Source: Phymorhynchus buccinoides (Eukaryota > Mollusca > Gastropoda > Neogastropoda > Raphitomidae). From it: 64,000 bases of DNA. The notes beneath the pieces are model-generated. The model ran no database searches and was not told the DNA's origin. It worked only from the letters and a program-made list of their open reading frames with translations. The DNA is taken from the NCBI GenBank assembly GCA_017654935.2, contig CM065704.1, forward strand, positions 19,795,320 through 19,859,319. The letters run 5' to 3'. How positions within the stretch are numbered: position 1 is the stretch's first letter; every line of letters begins with the position of its first letter. This document shows positions 38,423-49,668 of the stretch, one piece after another. The position numbers and the translations under genes were made by a program.

Positions 38423-38546
38423 CTTGTGGGCGCTGCAGCTCTGGTGCAGGGTCACCTTGAGGGGGAAGCGCACGGCGGCGAACCTCTCCAGAGCCATGAA
38501 CACCAGGATCCAGCAGCTGTAAGCCGAGGACCAGCTGCCCAGGAAT
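38423..38546 (-). CDS. Class A neuropeptide-type GPCR, TM3 exon (first exon in window)
   Basis: A 124-nt exon, 41 full residues: FLGSWSSAYSCWILVFMALE then RFAAVRFPLKVTLHQSCSAHK less the end. The acceptor is TGTGTGGGGCAG above 38546 (the exon's first base completes a split codon); the donor is CACAAG|GTAAGC below 38423, phase 0. Residues 1-19 are TM3. ERF takes the place of the E/DRY motif (Arg kept, Tyr replaced by Phe), followed by AVRFPLK, the usual start of loop 2 in peptide receptors. TM1 and TM2 and the TM3-start Cys must lie on upstream exons, which I did not find up to 64000. A MITE terminus (38375-38412) ends about 10 bp from the donor. Confidence 0.85.
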
Positions 38547-38834
38547 CTGCCCCACACAGACATCACAACGTTAGGTAATAGTTGGTGCAGTTGAACCACT
38601 CCCCACCACACCTAATGTCTCGGCTCTCCCGGCTTTTTTTATATTTTAAATGTTGCCTTTCTAAGGTCTCGGCACACGTTATATTAGAGAACTTTAAGTG
38701 TACCGTCACCTATTGGCTATCAGTTCGTACGTCATGACGTACGTTTAATCGCAATGCGTAAAGTGATGTAGTTTTAACTTTACGGGGCTTCACACCATCC
38801 CCTATCCACATAGGGAGGGAGTGGTCCTTGTATT

Positions 38835-39075
38835 CTCGCATTCAGTTCATAGTTGTTGGTGTTAATTCGATGGAGAGATGATTTGAACGCCTCCAATGAC
38901 TGGGTTGTGGCAACATGCTGAGGGAGGCTGTTCCATTTCATGTTTTTCAGTAGATCTGTGATTCTGGTTCTCTGCCGGTATAATGGCCACCAACTTGCAG
39001 CTGGGCTCTGGGCCCTTTCAATAGCTTTATATTCATGTGTCCAGATCTTCTTTGTTAAACTTCAACGCCCTCCTC
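38835..39075 (-). pseudogene. LINE 3' end remnant
   Basis: The minus strand reads LERAQSPAASWWPLYRQR then ITDLLKNMKWNSLPQHVAT and LEAFKSSLHRI, the 'WN.LP......AFK..L' ending of a Jockey-like LINE. RT core absent. Confidence 0.55.
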
Positions 39076-39419
39076 AGAAAACAAAAGGCTTTGTTGACGC
39101 GCGCGCGCGCGCACAGTAGGGCCTACTTATTTTGTACATTATCGGGATATGTTTTATGTCGACTTGCTAAGTGTCGATTATACAACAGAATCTTTTGCTG
39201 ACGAAGTCTTAATTATTGTCACCTGATTTCATCCTGCTCCTTTCTTTCTTTCCTACTTAGATCTGTTGACTTTCTTTAGTTCTTTCTTTCCTTCCCCCTT
39301 TTCTGGCTCATCTGCCTGCAATTCAGTGTCTCTTAAAAAATGTCTGTTTTACAGTGTATGCTAGAATCAGTCATAAAATAGCATCTCTTTGCTTCATATC
39401 TCTTGTCGATCCCAGCTTT

Positions 39420-39720
39420 CCTGTCTATCTGTCTGATATCGTGCATAATTATGTACTCTCCTTCTAGACAACTCCGCTCTTCTTCAGACAATTCTACCAC
39501 GAACACAAACAAAAACTTGTGGACACCGATCTTTCTTTTTCCCCGCACCAAAAACATGGAACCAGCTCCCCTCCGAAAACCTTCCACAATTTACAGATCC
39601 ATGAGTGAAAATCACGGGTTTCACATGTTTCCCTCTCTCGCTGGTAAGAAATCGGTTATTTTGACCAGGTCTCACTCCCATACAAATCCACACACACATG
39701 AAAACAAGACATCACTTTAA
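39420..39720 (+). pseudogene. L2/CR1-like LINE 3' end remnant
   Basis: YSPSRQLRSSSDN followed, after a frameshift, by CGHRSFFFPAPKTWNQLPSE. This is the typical tail of CR1/L2 group RT proteins, as in the remnant at 1262 and the long element at 42497. 5'-truncated. Confidence 0.65.
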
Positions 39721-39904
39721 AGAGCAGCTTCGATCGTGTGTGTGGGAACTTGTATGTGGGTCACACCTACCCAGACAAATACAAAGGATTTATTCTTGCT
39801 GGTTCAGTGGGTCTTTAAAACAGTATTAAAAACACCTGTTTCGTCAGTCATAATCATAATCTTGTGTAGATCACTCAGTCTCTCTCATTTATCTGTATCG
39901 TATG

Positions 39905-40077
39905 CGTGGGTGAGGCCGTCCGCGCGTGCGTGCGCGCGCGCGCGCGTGTGTGTGTGCGCATGTGTGTGTGTGATCCATGTCGATGCACCCCCCCCCCCCC
40001 CCCCCCCCCCATCTTTTTTTCCCATCAACATCTCTCTCCGTCTCGATTTTCCTTTCCATTTCTGCCCCCCCCCCCCC

Positions 40078-40134
<57 letters not shown>

Positions 40135-40135
40135 A
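39905..40135. repeat. (CG/TG)n, two C runs and (TC)n
   Basis: GC/GT alternating tract 39918-39975, C runs at 39987-40011 and 40064-40088, (TC)n 40089-40131. Confidence 0.95.
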
Positions 40136-40559
40136 TACATGTACTACTTTGTATATGATGTTGTTTACAATAATTGTTCCTGTTGTATCTTTCAGTGTGG
40201 TTGTGTTCGATAATGAGAGATGGGGTATCGGGGTGGTAAGGGTGGGGGTGGAAAGCTTTTGTTCATATTATGTTTTTAATATAATTTTATATTTGTGTGT
40301 ATGTGGAAAGCCTTTTCCTCTGAACATGGTTTTGGGGTCAGAAGATGTCTCTTGGTGTGGTCAAGGGTAATAAGCCCTTCATGGTGATCAGGGAACAATT
40401 TCTCCTGAAGATGAAAATATAAAGCTTTTAAAATCGGGGGAAAAGAGCATCTCCTCAAACTGAAAACCTCCTCTGTCATTTTGCTTTTCTATGTTCATTA
40501 TTCTCTGAATTCAAAGACTTTTCAAAAGATTACCATGCCTGAAAAAGAAAAACACAACA
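40136..40559. other. No gene recognised
   Basis: AT-rich sequence without recognised features. Confidence 0.6.
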
Positions 40560-40720
40560 GGGCAAAATGGGCCTTCTCGGCTGAACTGGGGAGAAAAGGG
40601 GTGGTGGTGGTTAATGGTCCAAACCCAGGTTAGGCAGAAGGTCTTTCTCCTTATATGTTTTACTAATGCTGTATGCGCCCTCCTACTTCCGTAACGACTA
40701 TCGCCAGAGTTTGCTTATGC
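40560..40720 (+). mobile_element. LINE 3' UTR fragment
   Basis: GGGCCTTCTCGGCTGAACTG then G-rich, GGTTAATGGT..., CTTTCTCCTTATAT and GTATGCGCC match the 3' UTR at 18700-18830. Confidence 0.6.
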
Positions 40721-41477
40721 AACTTAGTTAACACAAACCATAACAACAACAAAATCCCAAACAAAGTGACTTGCTTCGAAGATACAAACTCTTAATTGAT
40801 CATTCAGTTATTAATTGTGACAGTGCATGTAAAAAACCCAGACACAATGGAATTTTGACATAAATTGAGATTTTAATTTTCCATGATGGAGCAAAGCTTC
40901 CTTATTAATATACAGAAACTCGAATTGAGTTATCTTGTCGTTAGATTTCACACACATACTTACACACAAGCACAGCCACATGCACGCACTCATGCGTAAC
41001 ACACACGCACCTATGAGTAATAAAAGAAAATGTGAATATATTTTCAAGTGGAAAATAACAGAAATAAAAATACTTAAGTATGCTAAAACACGTCAGATGA
41101 GACCGGTTGAATTCCGCATTTATAGTCAAAGTTGTAATTTTCAGTAATATTTGGCTGTTTGTTGGGGGAGGGGGGAGGGGGGGAAAGGGTATTATACAAA
41201 TAGCAATGTAGACGCTTTAATGACATTTGGCAAAGGTGCAGATTGACACACACACGCCCCCCCCCCCCCCCCCCTCCATTTCCTCGGTTCTGTGTGGGTG
41301 GGTTTTTTCAGAATTGCCTTTTTTTTTAAACTGCCTCATTCGTTCCCAAATATGTATTTATTAATAGTAGAAAATAAAGGCGCGACTGAACAGAGCAATG
41401 AACCAAGACGTTGAGGGGGGTGTTGATCTGTATCTTAACCAAAAATAAATCTTATTCCAGTTTTCTTACGCGCGTAC
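40721..41477. other. No gene recognised
   Basis: AT-rich; G run near 41164-41186 and C run at 41257-41274. Confidence 0.6.
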
Positions 41478-41483
41478 CACACA

Positions 41484-41516
<33 letters not shown>

Positions 41517-41551
41517 ACACGCACACACACACACGCACACACACACACGCA

Positions 41552-41610
<59 letters not shown>
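41478..41610. repeat. (AC)n microsatellite with (GC)n patch
   Basis: AC repeat with an alternating GC stretch at 41500-41513. Confidence 0.97.
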
Positions 41611-41852
41611 CACACACAAACACAAATAATGATCATTTTGACATGCCTTGACACACACACGACCGCGCGGCTACGCGAGTACTTTGTATCGAGCTTAGAT
41701 CTATTTATTGAACAAGTAAGTCACTTATTGATTCCGTTATTCCCTTTTTTAGGCTCATCTACTCGTGTTTTCATTCCATCTGGTGGTTTAATTGAGCAGC
41801 AATTATTTTTTGGGCATTATCGATTTAGTAAAAAAAAAAAATGGAATGCGAT

Positions 41853-42016
41853 ATAATAATAATAATAATAATAATGGGAATTTATATAGCGCTCTTTCTC
41901 ACATGAGCTCAGTGCGCTTTACATTGATAACAAGAACATTAAAGGCAAACAAATAATTAATCATTAGAAAGTAAAATAAGCACGATGCTTACACACAACG
42001 TTCTCTTACTTCCTTA

Positions 42017-42103
<87 letters not shown>

Positions 42104-44911
42104 ACACGTGCATGCGCACACGCACACTCGCACACAATTAATTATACAAGAGTAAAATAGTTACAACATGAACATTCTAAGAAGAAACATAGAGACCACA
42201 TTCCCATTCCCAATCAAGTTTGAATACAATACTGCAACTTGAAATAAAATCATACTGCCATCGACATACCAATTACATGACTAATTATAATAGACAAATT
42301 TTGCAAAAACTAAAATACCCTTCTACCTCATTTACAAGCATTTAAAGTTTACAAGACGTAGACATTCTACATACAAAATACGAATAGTAAAATAATTCTA
42401 AATACATTTTTTTACAAGATTTCTGCAATAAAACGGACCCCCCCCCCCCCCCCACCCACACACACACACACACCTCACACACAAAACACTAATCAATCAT
42501 AATATGTCCGAAACAAGTGAGTTTTTAAGGGCAGAGCGAAAGGCGGAAATAGAGTCAGATGAGCGGACATGTTGTGGGAGGGAATTCCATAAGTGAGGTG
42601 CTAAATAGTAGAAAGATCGTTCACCAAACGATTTCGTGTGGACCCGAGGAACCTTGAGTGTGCAGCAGTCAGAGGAAGAACGTAGGGAGCGAGCAGGTAA
42701 GTAGACAGTTACTAGTTCGGAGAGATAGACGGGACCAGAGGAGTGAACAGCACCGAAACAAAGGCAAGCTATTTTATACTTGATTCTAGCCTCTACTGGA
42801 AGCCAGTGCAAGTTACGAAGATGAGGTGTTATATGATCAGAACGTGGAATCTTGAGAGTGAGGCGTGCTGCACTGTTTTGCAGTTTTTGAACACGTTGCA
42901 GGAGATACTTAGGACAGCCACAGAGAAGAGAGTTGCAATAGTCAATGCGGGAAAGAATAAAGGCAGAAATAAGAGTTTTCGTGGCTGCAACAGACAGAAA
43001 GTGTCGAACAGCACTGATTCGTCTGAGCTCATAATTGATGGAACGTATGAGATTAATAACCTGTTTATGCATTGTAAGATTTGAATCGAGGGTAACTCCG
43101 AGATTCTTTGCTGACTTAGAAAACTGAACACAAGCATTGCCAACTGTAAGAGTTTCTGGAAGAGATATCGTTGCAGACATACGCTGAGAGGAAACAATCA
43201 GAGCTTCCGTTTTGTCATCATTAAGTTTTAATTTGTTGCATGTCATCCAGGATTTGACATCATGAAGGCAGGATTCCATAGACTGAATAGCGCTGTCAAG
43301 TTGGGTAGGTTCCGCCGATTTTTGAAGCTGGGTATCATCAGCAAAGGAATGGTCAATAACAGAGTGACTAGCAAAAACATCAGAGAGAGGAGCAGTGTAC
43401 AGGACAAAGAGAACTGGCCCCAATACAGATCCCTGAGGTACACCACAAGAAATTAACTTCGGATCTGAACTGCAGTTGTTGATCAAGACAGTCTGAAAGC
43501 GATTGGTTAGATATGAGGAGAACCACTGTAGAACTGTAGAATGGATTCCAAAAACACGTTCCAGCCGGGATAGAAGAATGGTGTGATCTATTGTATCAAA
43601 TGCTGCCGACAGATCTAGGAGAGTCAAGACTGACACTTTTCCATTGTCAAGAGCTAAGAGGAGATCGTTAAGAACTTTAGTCAGAGCCATTTCAGTGCTG
43701 TGAGCAGGTCGATAGGCAGACTGGAGGGGGTTGAACAAATTGTTTGCTGACAGATGGTTAGACAATTGTGCAAGGACAATTTTCTCGATTATTTTGGAGA
43801 CAAACGCTAAGTTGGACACAGGCCGATAACTTTTCAAGTCATTATGATCCATGGTAGGCTTCTTTATCAAGGGTTTAACAAGAGCAGTTTTGTACAGGTC
43901 AGGGAAAACACCACTCAGTAAAGAGTCGTTTATGATCTGAGTCATGACAGGCACAACAACATCAAGACATTCATACAACAAAGGGGTTGGTAAAGGGTCA
44001 AGGTCACACGTCTTGGGGGCAGATCTTTTCAAAACATCAAAGACATCTTTCTCAGACACAGGAGAAAAAGCAACAAGAGGGGAGCCTACTAAATCTTTGC
44101 CTAGGGGGTGTGAAACAGTGGGCTGCAAGTCAAGCTCTTTCCTAATGTTCTCAATTTTGGAATGAAAGAAATCAGAAAACACACATGGCAATGATGGTGG
44201 GGGGTAAACAGTCGGAAGTTTGGTAGGTTTAACCCTTGCACACAGTTTGTTTGTAATAGAATACAGTTCTTTACTAGATCTTGCCGCTGCAATTTTGGTA
44301 CTGTAGTACATCGTTTTTGCCTGATCTGTCAAGAAAGTCACACAATTTTTAGCTTTATTATATATTTGTTTATGTACAGTGAGCCCTGAAGAATCTGATT
44401 GTGCTTGGGCCTGTCTTCGTTTTTCCTTTGCTTCTTTTATTTCGTTAGGCATCACACTAAACCAAGGACTTGATTCTCTGCTAGAAGAAACTTTGCGTGA
44501 AGAAACAGGAGCATGTTTGTCCAATACTGACCGAAGGGCACTATCGTACTCGGCGGCAGTACAATAACTAGATGTGTACTTAGATAATTCTACTTTGATA
44601 TCATTTCCGAAAACAGTTCTGTCGATTGCGCGGATATTTCTGACGCTGCGGTACACGTGTTTGTGGACAGGGAGCTCTATGTCAAACAAACTCACAACAC
44701 AAACATGGTCAGACTCGAGGTCATGATTGACCTCTGAGGATCGGTGAACTCCATCACTGGGCCTTTCTATCACCAAGTCCAGAGTGTGGCCATGTTTGTG
44801 AGTGGGTCCGGACACAGATTGATGAAGATTGTACATATCTAACACTTCTAAAAACTTAATAGAGCTACGATCAGTGGGAGAGTCAACATGAAAATTAAAA
44901 TCCCCTGACAT
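41853..44911 (-). mobile_element. L2/CR1-type LINE, 5'-truncated, 3' end intact
   Basis: The element includes the long RT frame (42497-44911), a 3' UTR with (AC)n at 42019-42098 and a C run at 42439-42453, and a conserved tail: TGTAAAGCGCACTGAGCTC, AGAGCGCTATATAAATTCCC and (ATT)n at 41855-41876 on the plus strand. The tail type matches 31860-31920. The 5' end falls inside the endonuclease domain; no ORF1 is present. Confidence 0.85.
42497..44911 (-). CDS. Endonuclease remnant and reverse transcriptase, uninterrupted ORF
   Basis: 804 residues without a break. Residues 1-70 are the end of an APE-type endonuclease: GDFNFHVD, then HGHTLDLVI and SDHVCVV. RT motifs follow in order: LKSYRPVSNLAFVSKIIEK (about 365), QSAYRPAHSTEMAL, LLDLSAAFDTIDH (about 440), SCGVPQGSVLGPVLFVLYTA (about 497) and HSFADDTQL (about 530) with both catalytic Asp, then NLGVTLDSNLTMHKQV, RIDYCNSLL and RVQKLQNSAARL. 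The C-terminus has PARSLRSSSD, GERSFYYLAPHLWNSLPQ and AFRSALKNSLV. This makes cDNA at nicked target DNA in intact LINEs; here most of the endonuclease is gone, so this copy could not transpose alone. The intact frame points to recent insertion. The start Met is simply the first one after truncation. Confidence 0.85.
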   Translation of the reverse strand: MSGDFNFHVDSPTDRSSIKFLEVLDMYNLHQSVSGPTHKHGHTLDLVIERPSDGVHRSSEVNHDLESDHVCVVSLFDIELPVHKHVYRSVRNIRAIDRTVFGNDIKVELSKYTSSYCTAAEYDSALRSVLDKHAPVSSRKVSSSRESSPWFSVMPNEIKEAKEKRRQAQAQSDSSGLTVHKQIYNKAKNCVTFLTDQAKTMYYSTKIAAARSSKELYSITNKLCARVKPTKLPTVYPPPSLPCVFSDFFHSKIENIRKELDLQPTVSHPLGKDLVGSPLVAFSPVSEKDVFDVLKRSAPKTCDLDPLPTPLLYECLDVVVPVMTQIINDSLLSGVFPDLYKTALVKPLIKKPTMDHNDLKSYRPVSNLAFVSKIIEKIVLAQLSNHLSANNLFNPLQSAYRPAHSTEMALTKVLNDLLLALDNGKVSVLTLLDLSAAFDTIDHTILLSRLERVFGIHSTVLQWFSSYLTNRFQTVLINNCSSDPKLISCGVPQGSVLGPVLFVLYTAPLSDVFASHSVIDHSFADDTQLQKSAEPTQLDSAIQSMESCLHDVKSWMTCNKLKLNDDKTEALIVSSQRMSATISLPETLTVGNACVQFSKSAKNLGVTLDSNLTMHKQVINLIRSINYELRRISAVRHFLSVAATKTLISAFILSRIDYCNSLLCGCPKYLLQRVQKLQNSAARLTLKIPRSDHITPHLRNLHWLPVEARIKYKIACLCFGAVHSSGPVYLSELVTVYLPARSLRSSSDCCTLKVPRVHTKSFGERSFYYLAPHLWNSLPQHVRSSDSISAFRSALKNSLVSDIL

Positions 44912-45424
44912 AAATTCATGTCAAACACATATCTCATGAGACACGTGGTAGAAAAGATAAAACAAATAAAACCTCAACGCAGTGGGTCTTTATTGCTAGA
45001 GCGAGTCCATTTGACACAGGTTAATTTGTTGCGAAGTGCTTCAGCTTGCTTTAATATTTTACTTCAAGTTGCCATGTGCTTACTTTTTCTTCATTTTACT
45101 ATCTTTAGTTACTGTTTTAGTGTCCATAGTTTTTCTTGGTTTTACAATACATTGAACAAGAATATATTGAATACATTGAACAAGATAGCTGAATTTGGGT
45201 TTGATTTTGAGTTGTTGCAACTCCTGCTCGACAGTTCTATTGGCATATCAAGTGACGTCTTTATTTTATTATGTCATGTTAGCTGAATGTAAGTCATAGC
45301 AGTGAATGGTGATTTATTTCGCCGAACGCAAATGAGTCCCCTATTTCAATCACGTTTTTGAATATTTTCAGACACCTACATATTTTTACATTTTCTAGTA
45401 AGATTAAGAAATACAAAAATACAC
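44912..45424. other. No gene recognised
   Basis: AT-rich. ATTGAACAAGA repeats at 45150-45185. Nothing else recognised. Confidence 0.6.
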
Positions 45425-46370
45425 ATTATAAGTTATTTGGATTTGGGCATGGTACATGACTTTTGTGATGTCAAGACCTTGTTCTTTAGCATACGAGAGC
45501 TTCAGCTCGAGTATGCTAAAGAACACGGTGTCGAGACATCACAAAAGTCATGTACCATGCCCAAATCCAAATAACGTATATATACCGATCTTACCATTTA
45601 TATAAAAACAGCAGAAAATCACAATGCATTGAAGAGGCGTGATGCGCCTCCATGTAGATCTGAATCATAGCAACCGCTGCACCAACATAGCAAAATCCAT
45701 TAATCCACAAAGAATATAGTCCGCAGTTTACAAGGTTGAGAGCTATTTTAATGCAAATTGAGCAAATCTTCGCAATAGCAATTGTCATGTCCCGAATGAT
45801 ATTTAGTGTTTAAAACTCTTATTGCACAGATTAAGACCATATGAACCGGATCAGTTTCCGGGTGGAAAATAAAGTAAACTTACTGCATTGAAAATAGGGG
45901 AGAACGGAGCTGGTCCGCCTACTTTTTAGCTTTTCTCGCCATAAAAGGTAACTGAAGTAGAAGCTCATTTTTAGACCACCTGTTGAGTAAATGTATGGAC
46001 ATGTCGACAACATACGTTTATAGAAAATTCAGTTGATTGAGATTCATTCGTTACAAATAATAGCAAAAATTAGACTTTTTTGCTCTCAAATTAATGGACA
46101 CTTTCCAATCTTACACAGGACACGGCAGGAGGACAGCATGAGGCTGTCACAAGATCAAAATAATTATACAGCAAAATACTTAGCAATAAAAATGAAATGA
46201 GGAACCTGTGGCGGGGTCTGACAAGCCCTGATATCCCCTACTTTTGTTGCCCAGAAAATTGTCATCACCCAATGACGCATTTTTTGTTTGATGACGTAAA
46301 AGTGGTGCTGACGTGTGAGTAAGCAAGACAAGATCTTTTGGCTTTCTTCATAACAAAAGCGCCACGAACG
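45425..46370 (+). mobile_element. Foldback element copy A (single arm)
   Basis: Opens with a 143-bp near-perfect hairpin (45433-45575): TTATTTGGATTTGGGCATGG on one side and its complement on the other, centre GAGCTTCAGCTCGAG. It continues with about 480 bp (X) and about 315 bp (Y) that recur at 55964-57232. Here X and Y are each present once, in the order hairpin-X-Y. No ORF recognised. Confidence 0.75.
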
Positions 46371-47699
46371 CTCGATGGATATCTAGTCAACTTTTGTACA
46401 TCAAAATTTCAGAAGCTAATGATTACCAACAAAAATAGATAACAGCTGTAAATATCGTCTTGGTGTTGACAAACGGTAAATACATTCTAATGATATTAAT
46501 TATGTTTGAATGCACGGAACTAATGATATTCATTATGTATTCTTGCACAAAAACTCACAAAACAAGGAGTTAATGCGATAATTAGATGTTACAATAAGTG
46601 TTTTGGTGGCACTCGGCTGGGCCTTCTTTCTCATGTTTGGAGATCGGTATATGATGCAATATACAGATGTTCATGTTTGGAGATCGGTATATGATGCAAT
46701 ATACTAGGTACACCCTCTGCTTATACAACGTCATGAAACACTGATCGAGCTGCCCAGATTTTACCACTTTTCAACATCTGATTTCTCAAAATATATCACA
46801 GGAATGTACTTGAAATACACGCCAACAAAGAAAATAATCTTTCCAAATGAGTGTTTGTGTGAATTTTTCAGCAAGAATGCGAGTGAATTTACACAATCGT
46901 CAATGAAACAAGGTCGATATCGCGGTCGAAAACTAACGTGGCCAACATTCTCACGAGGCCGACGTCAGTGCGGAAAATGGTACGTTGCTTGTAACGGCTT
47001 CAGCGTTTTCGCTTGACAACCAATCAGAATAGCCGTTATATGTATTAAAAGATGAAGCTTAGATCTAACTCGTGGTCAACTTTTCAAGAATGTTACTTTC
47101 GATTTTGTTCGGAAAGATCGTGGGATAAAAAAAAGAAGTTTTTTAAACACACTGTGTCATTTTGCTTCGTATTTATAAATCTTGTACTTAAGATGGTTTG
47201 AAAGCGCGCTCTGTCCTCTTTAAGTTGATATAAGATACAACAAGCAATTGTTTTATGCGGAATCGCTAGATGACGACAAAGTAAGTATTGCGTACTTCCT
47301 AACCGACCAACCAAAGCGATGAGCCATGTCGGCGTCTTCCAACTACACAACCAGACTTTCGGAGTCGATCAACGCATTACTGCGTAAGTTCACATTATAT
47401 AATTTGTCAGTTTTACTAAAGTATCACTAATTTACAATTATCTGTCGTAAGCTGCAGATAGAAATGCCTGGTTCACCTTAAAACGAAGATGAAGTTCGAT
47501 GTGTAAAACTGCCCATGGCAAAAGCGAAAGTTCAATGCATGAAAAATGTACACAGTATATTTCTAAAGGTGTTTCGAAGCATGAATGTTCTTAAACAACC
47601 AAAACATGTGCAAATGTTGTGACATTGATTGAGGAGTATATATATATTTTTTTCTTGGAACAGATGTTGTTATTTTGTTTACTTAAAACATTTCTTTGG
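46231..47699 (+). repeat. 1469-bp segment duplicated across the gap, copy 1
   Basis: Essentially identical to 48200-49668, offset 1969 bp; one difference seen (TTGTTGCCC versus TTGTCGCCC). Contains a 42-bp tandem duplication (CATGTTTGGAGATCGGTATA, at 46634 and 46676) and the foldback-related segment 46557-46653, which recurs inverted at 55711-55805. No gene is confidently recognised; a possible short first exon at 47326-47383 is listed under findings. Confidence 0.95.
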
Positions 47700-48199
47700 N
47701 NNNNNNNNNNNNNNNNNNNNNNNNNNNNNNNNNNNNNNNNNNNNNNNNNNNNNNNNNNNNNNNNNNNNNNNNNNNNNNNNNNNNNNNNNNNNNNNNNNNN
47801 NNNNNNNNNNNNNNNNNNNNNNNNNNNNNNNNNNNNNNNNNNNNNNNNNNNNNNNNNNNNNNNNNNNNNNNNNNNNNNNNNNNNNNNNNNNNNNNNNNNN
47901 NNNNNNNNNNNNNNNNNNNNNNNNNNNNNNNNNNNNNNNNNNNNNNNNNNNNNNNNNNNNNNNNNNNNNNNNNNNNNNNNNNNNNNNNNNNNNNNNNNNN
48001 NNNNNNNNNNNNNNNNNNNNNNNNNNNNNNNNNNNNNNNNNNNNNNNNNNNNNNNNNNNNNNNNNNNNNNNNNNNNNNNNNNNNNNNNNNNNNNNNNNNN
48101 NNNNNNNNNNNNNNNNNNNNNNNNNNNNNNNNNNNNNNNNNNNNNNNNNNNNNNNNNNNNNNNNNNNNNNNNNNNNNNNNNNNNNNNNNNNNNNNNNNN
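47700..48199. other. Assembly gap, exactly 500 N
   Basis: A run of 500 N, a conventional scaffold gap size rather than a measured length. Confidence 1.
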
Positions 48200-49668
48200 A
48201 TATCCCCTACTTTTGTCGCCCAGAAAATTGTCATCACCCAATGACGCATTTTTTGTTTGATGACGTAAAAGTGGTGCTGACGTGTGAGTAAGCAAGACAA
48301 GATCTTTTGGCTTTCTTCATAACAAAAGCGCCACGAACGCTCGATGGATATCTAGTCAACTTTTGTACATCAAAATTTCAGAAGCTAATGATTACCAACA
48401 AAAATAGATAACAGCTGTAAATATCGTCTTGGTGTTGACAAACGGTAAATACATTCTAATGATATTAATTATGTTTGAATGCACGGAACTAATGATATTC
48501 ATTATGTATTCTTGCACAAAAACTCACAAAACAAGGAGTTAATGCGATAATTAGATGTTACAATAAGTGTTTTGGTGGCACTCGGCTGGGCCTTCTTTCT
48601 CATGTTTGGAGATCGGTATATGATGCAATATACAGATGTTCATGTTTGGAGATCGGTATATGATGCAATATACTAGGTACACCCTCTGCTTATACAACGT
48701 CATGAAACACTGATCGAGCTGCCCAGATTTTACCACTTTTCAACATCTGATTTCTCAAAATATATCACAGGAATGTACTTGAAATACACGCCAACAAAGA
48801 AAATAATCTTTCCAAATGAGTGTTTGTGTGAATTTTTCAGCAAGAATGCGAGTGAATTTACACAATCGTCAATGAAACAAGGTCGATATCGCGGTCGAAA
48901 ACTAACGTGGCCAACATTCTCACGAGGCCGACGTCAGTGCGGAAAATGGTACGTTGCTTGTAACGGCTTCAGCGTTTTCGCTTGACAACCAATCAGAATA
49001 GCCGTTATATGTATTAAAAGATGAAGCTTAGATCTAACTCGTGGTCAACTTTTCAAGAATGTTACTTTCGATTTTGTTCGGAAAGATCGTGGGATAAAAA
49101 AAAGAAGTTTTTTAAACACACTGTGTCATTTTGCTTCGTATTTATAAATCTTGTACTTAAGATGGTTTGAAAGCGCGCTCTGTCCTCTTTAAGTTGATAT
49201 AAGATACAACAAGCAATTGTTTTATGCGGAATCGCTAGATGACGACAAAGTAAGTATTGCGTACTTCCTAACCGACCAACCAAAGCGATGAGCCATGTCG
49301 GCGTCTTCCAACTACACAACCAGACTTTCGGAGTCGATCAACGCATTACTGCGTAAGTTCACATTATATAATTTGTCAGTTTTACTAAAGTATCACTAAT
49401 TTACAATTATCTGTCGTAAGCTGCAGATAGAAATGCCTGGTTCACCTTAAAACGAAGATGAAGTTCGATGTGTAAAACTGCCCATGGCAAAAGCGAAAGT
49501 TCAATGCATGAAAAATGTACACAGTATATTTCTAAAGGTGTTTCGAAGCATGAATGTTCTTAAACAACCAAAACATGTGCAAATGTTGTGACATTGATTG
49601 AGGAGTATATATATATTTTTTTCTTGGAACAGATGTTGTTATTTTGTTTACTTAAAACATTTCTTTGG
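48200..49668 (+). repeat. 1469-bp segment duplicated across the gap, copy 2
   Basis: Starts and ends exactly where copy 1 is cut by the gap: copy 1 stops at the first N, and copy 2 begins at the last N with the same sequence as 46231. Most simply the same locus present at the ends of two contigs. Confidence 0.95.

Noticed and set aside
45591..45788. Small Cys/Ile-rich frames repeated at 56007 and 57029
   Set aside because: They follow the foldback arm X and are present only because it is copied; no start context or domain, and frames are broken differently in each copy.
46804..47016. 70-codon frame present in both gap-flanking copies
   Set aside because: Duplicated only because the segment is duplicated; no homology or splice support.
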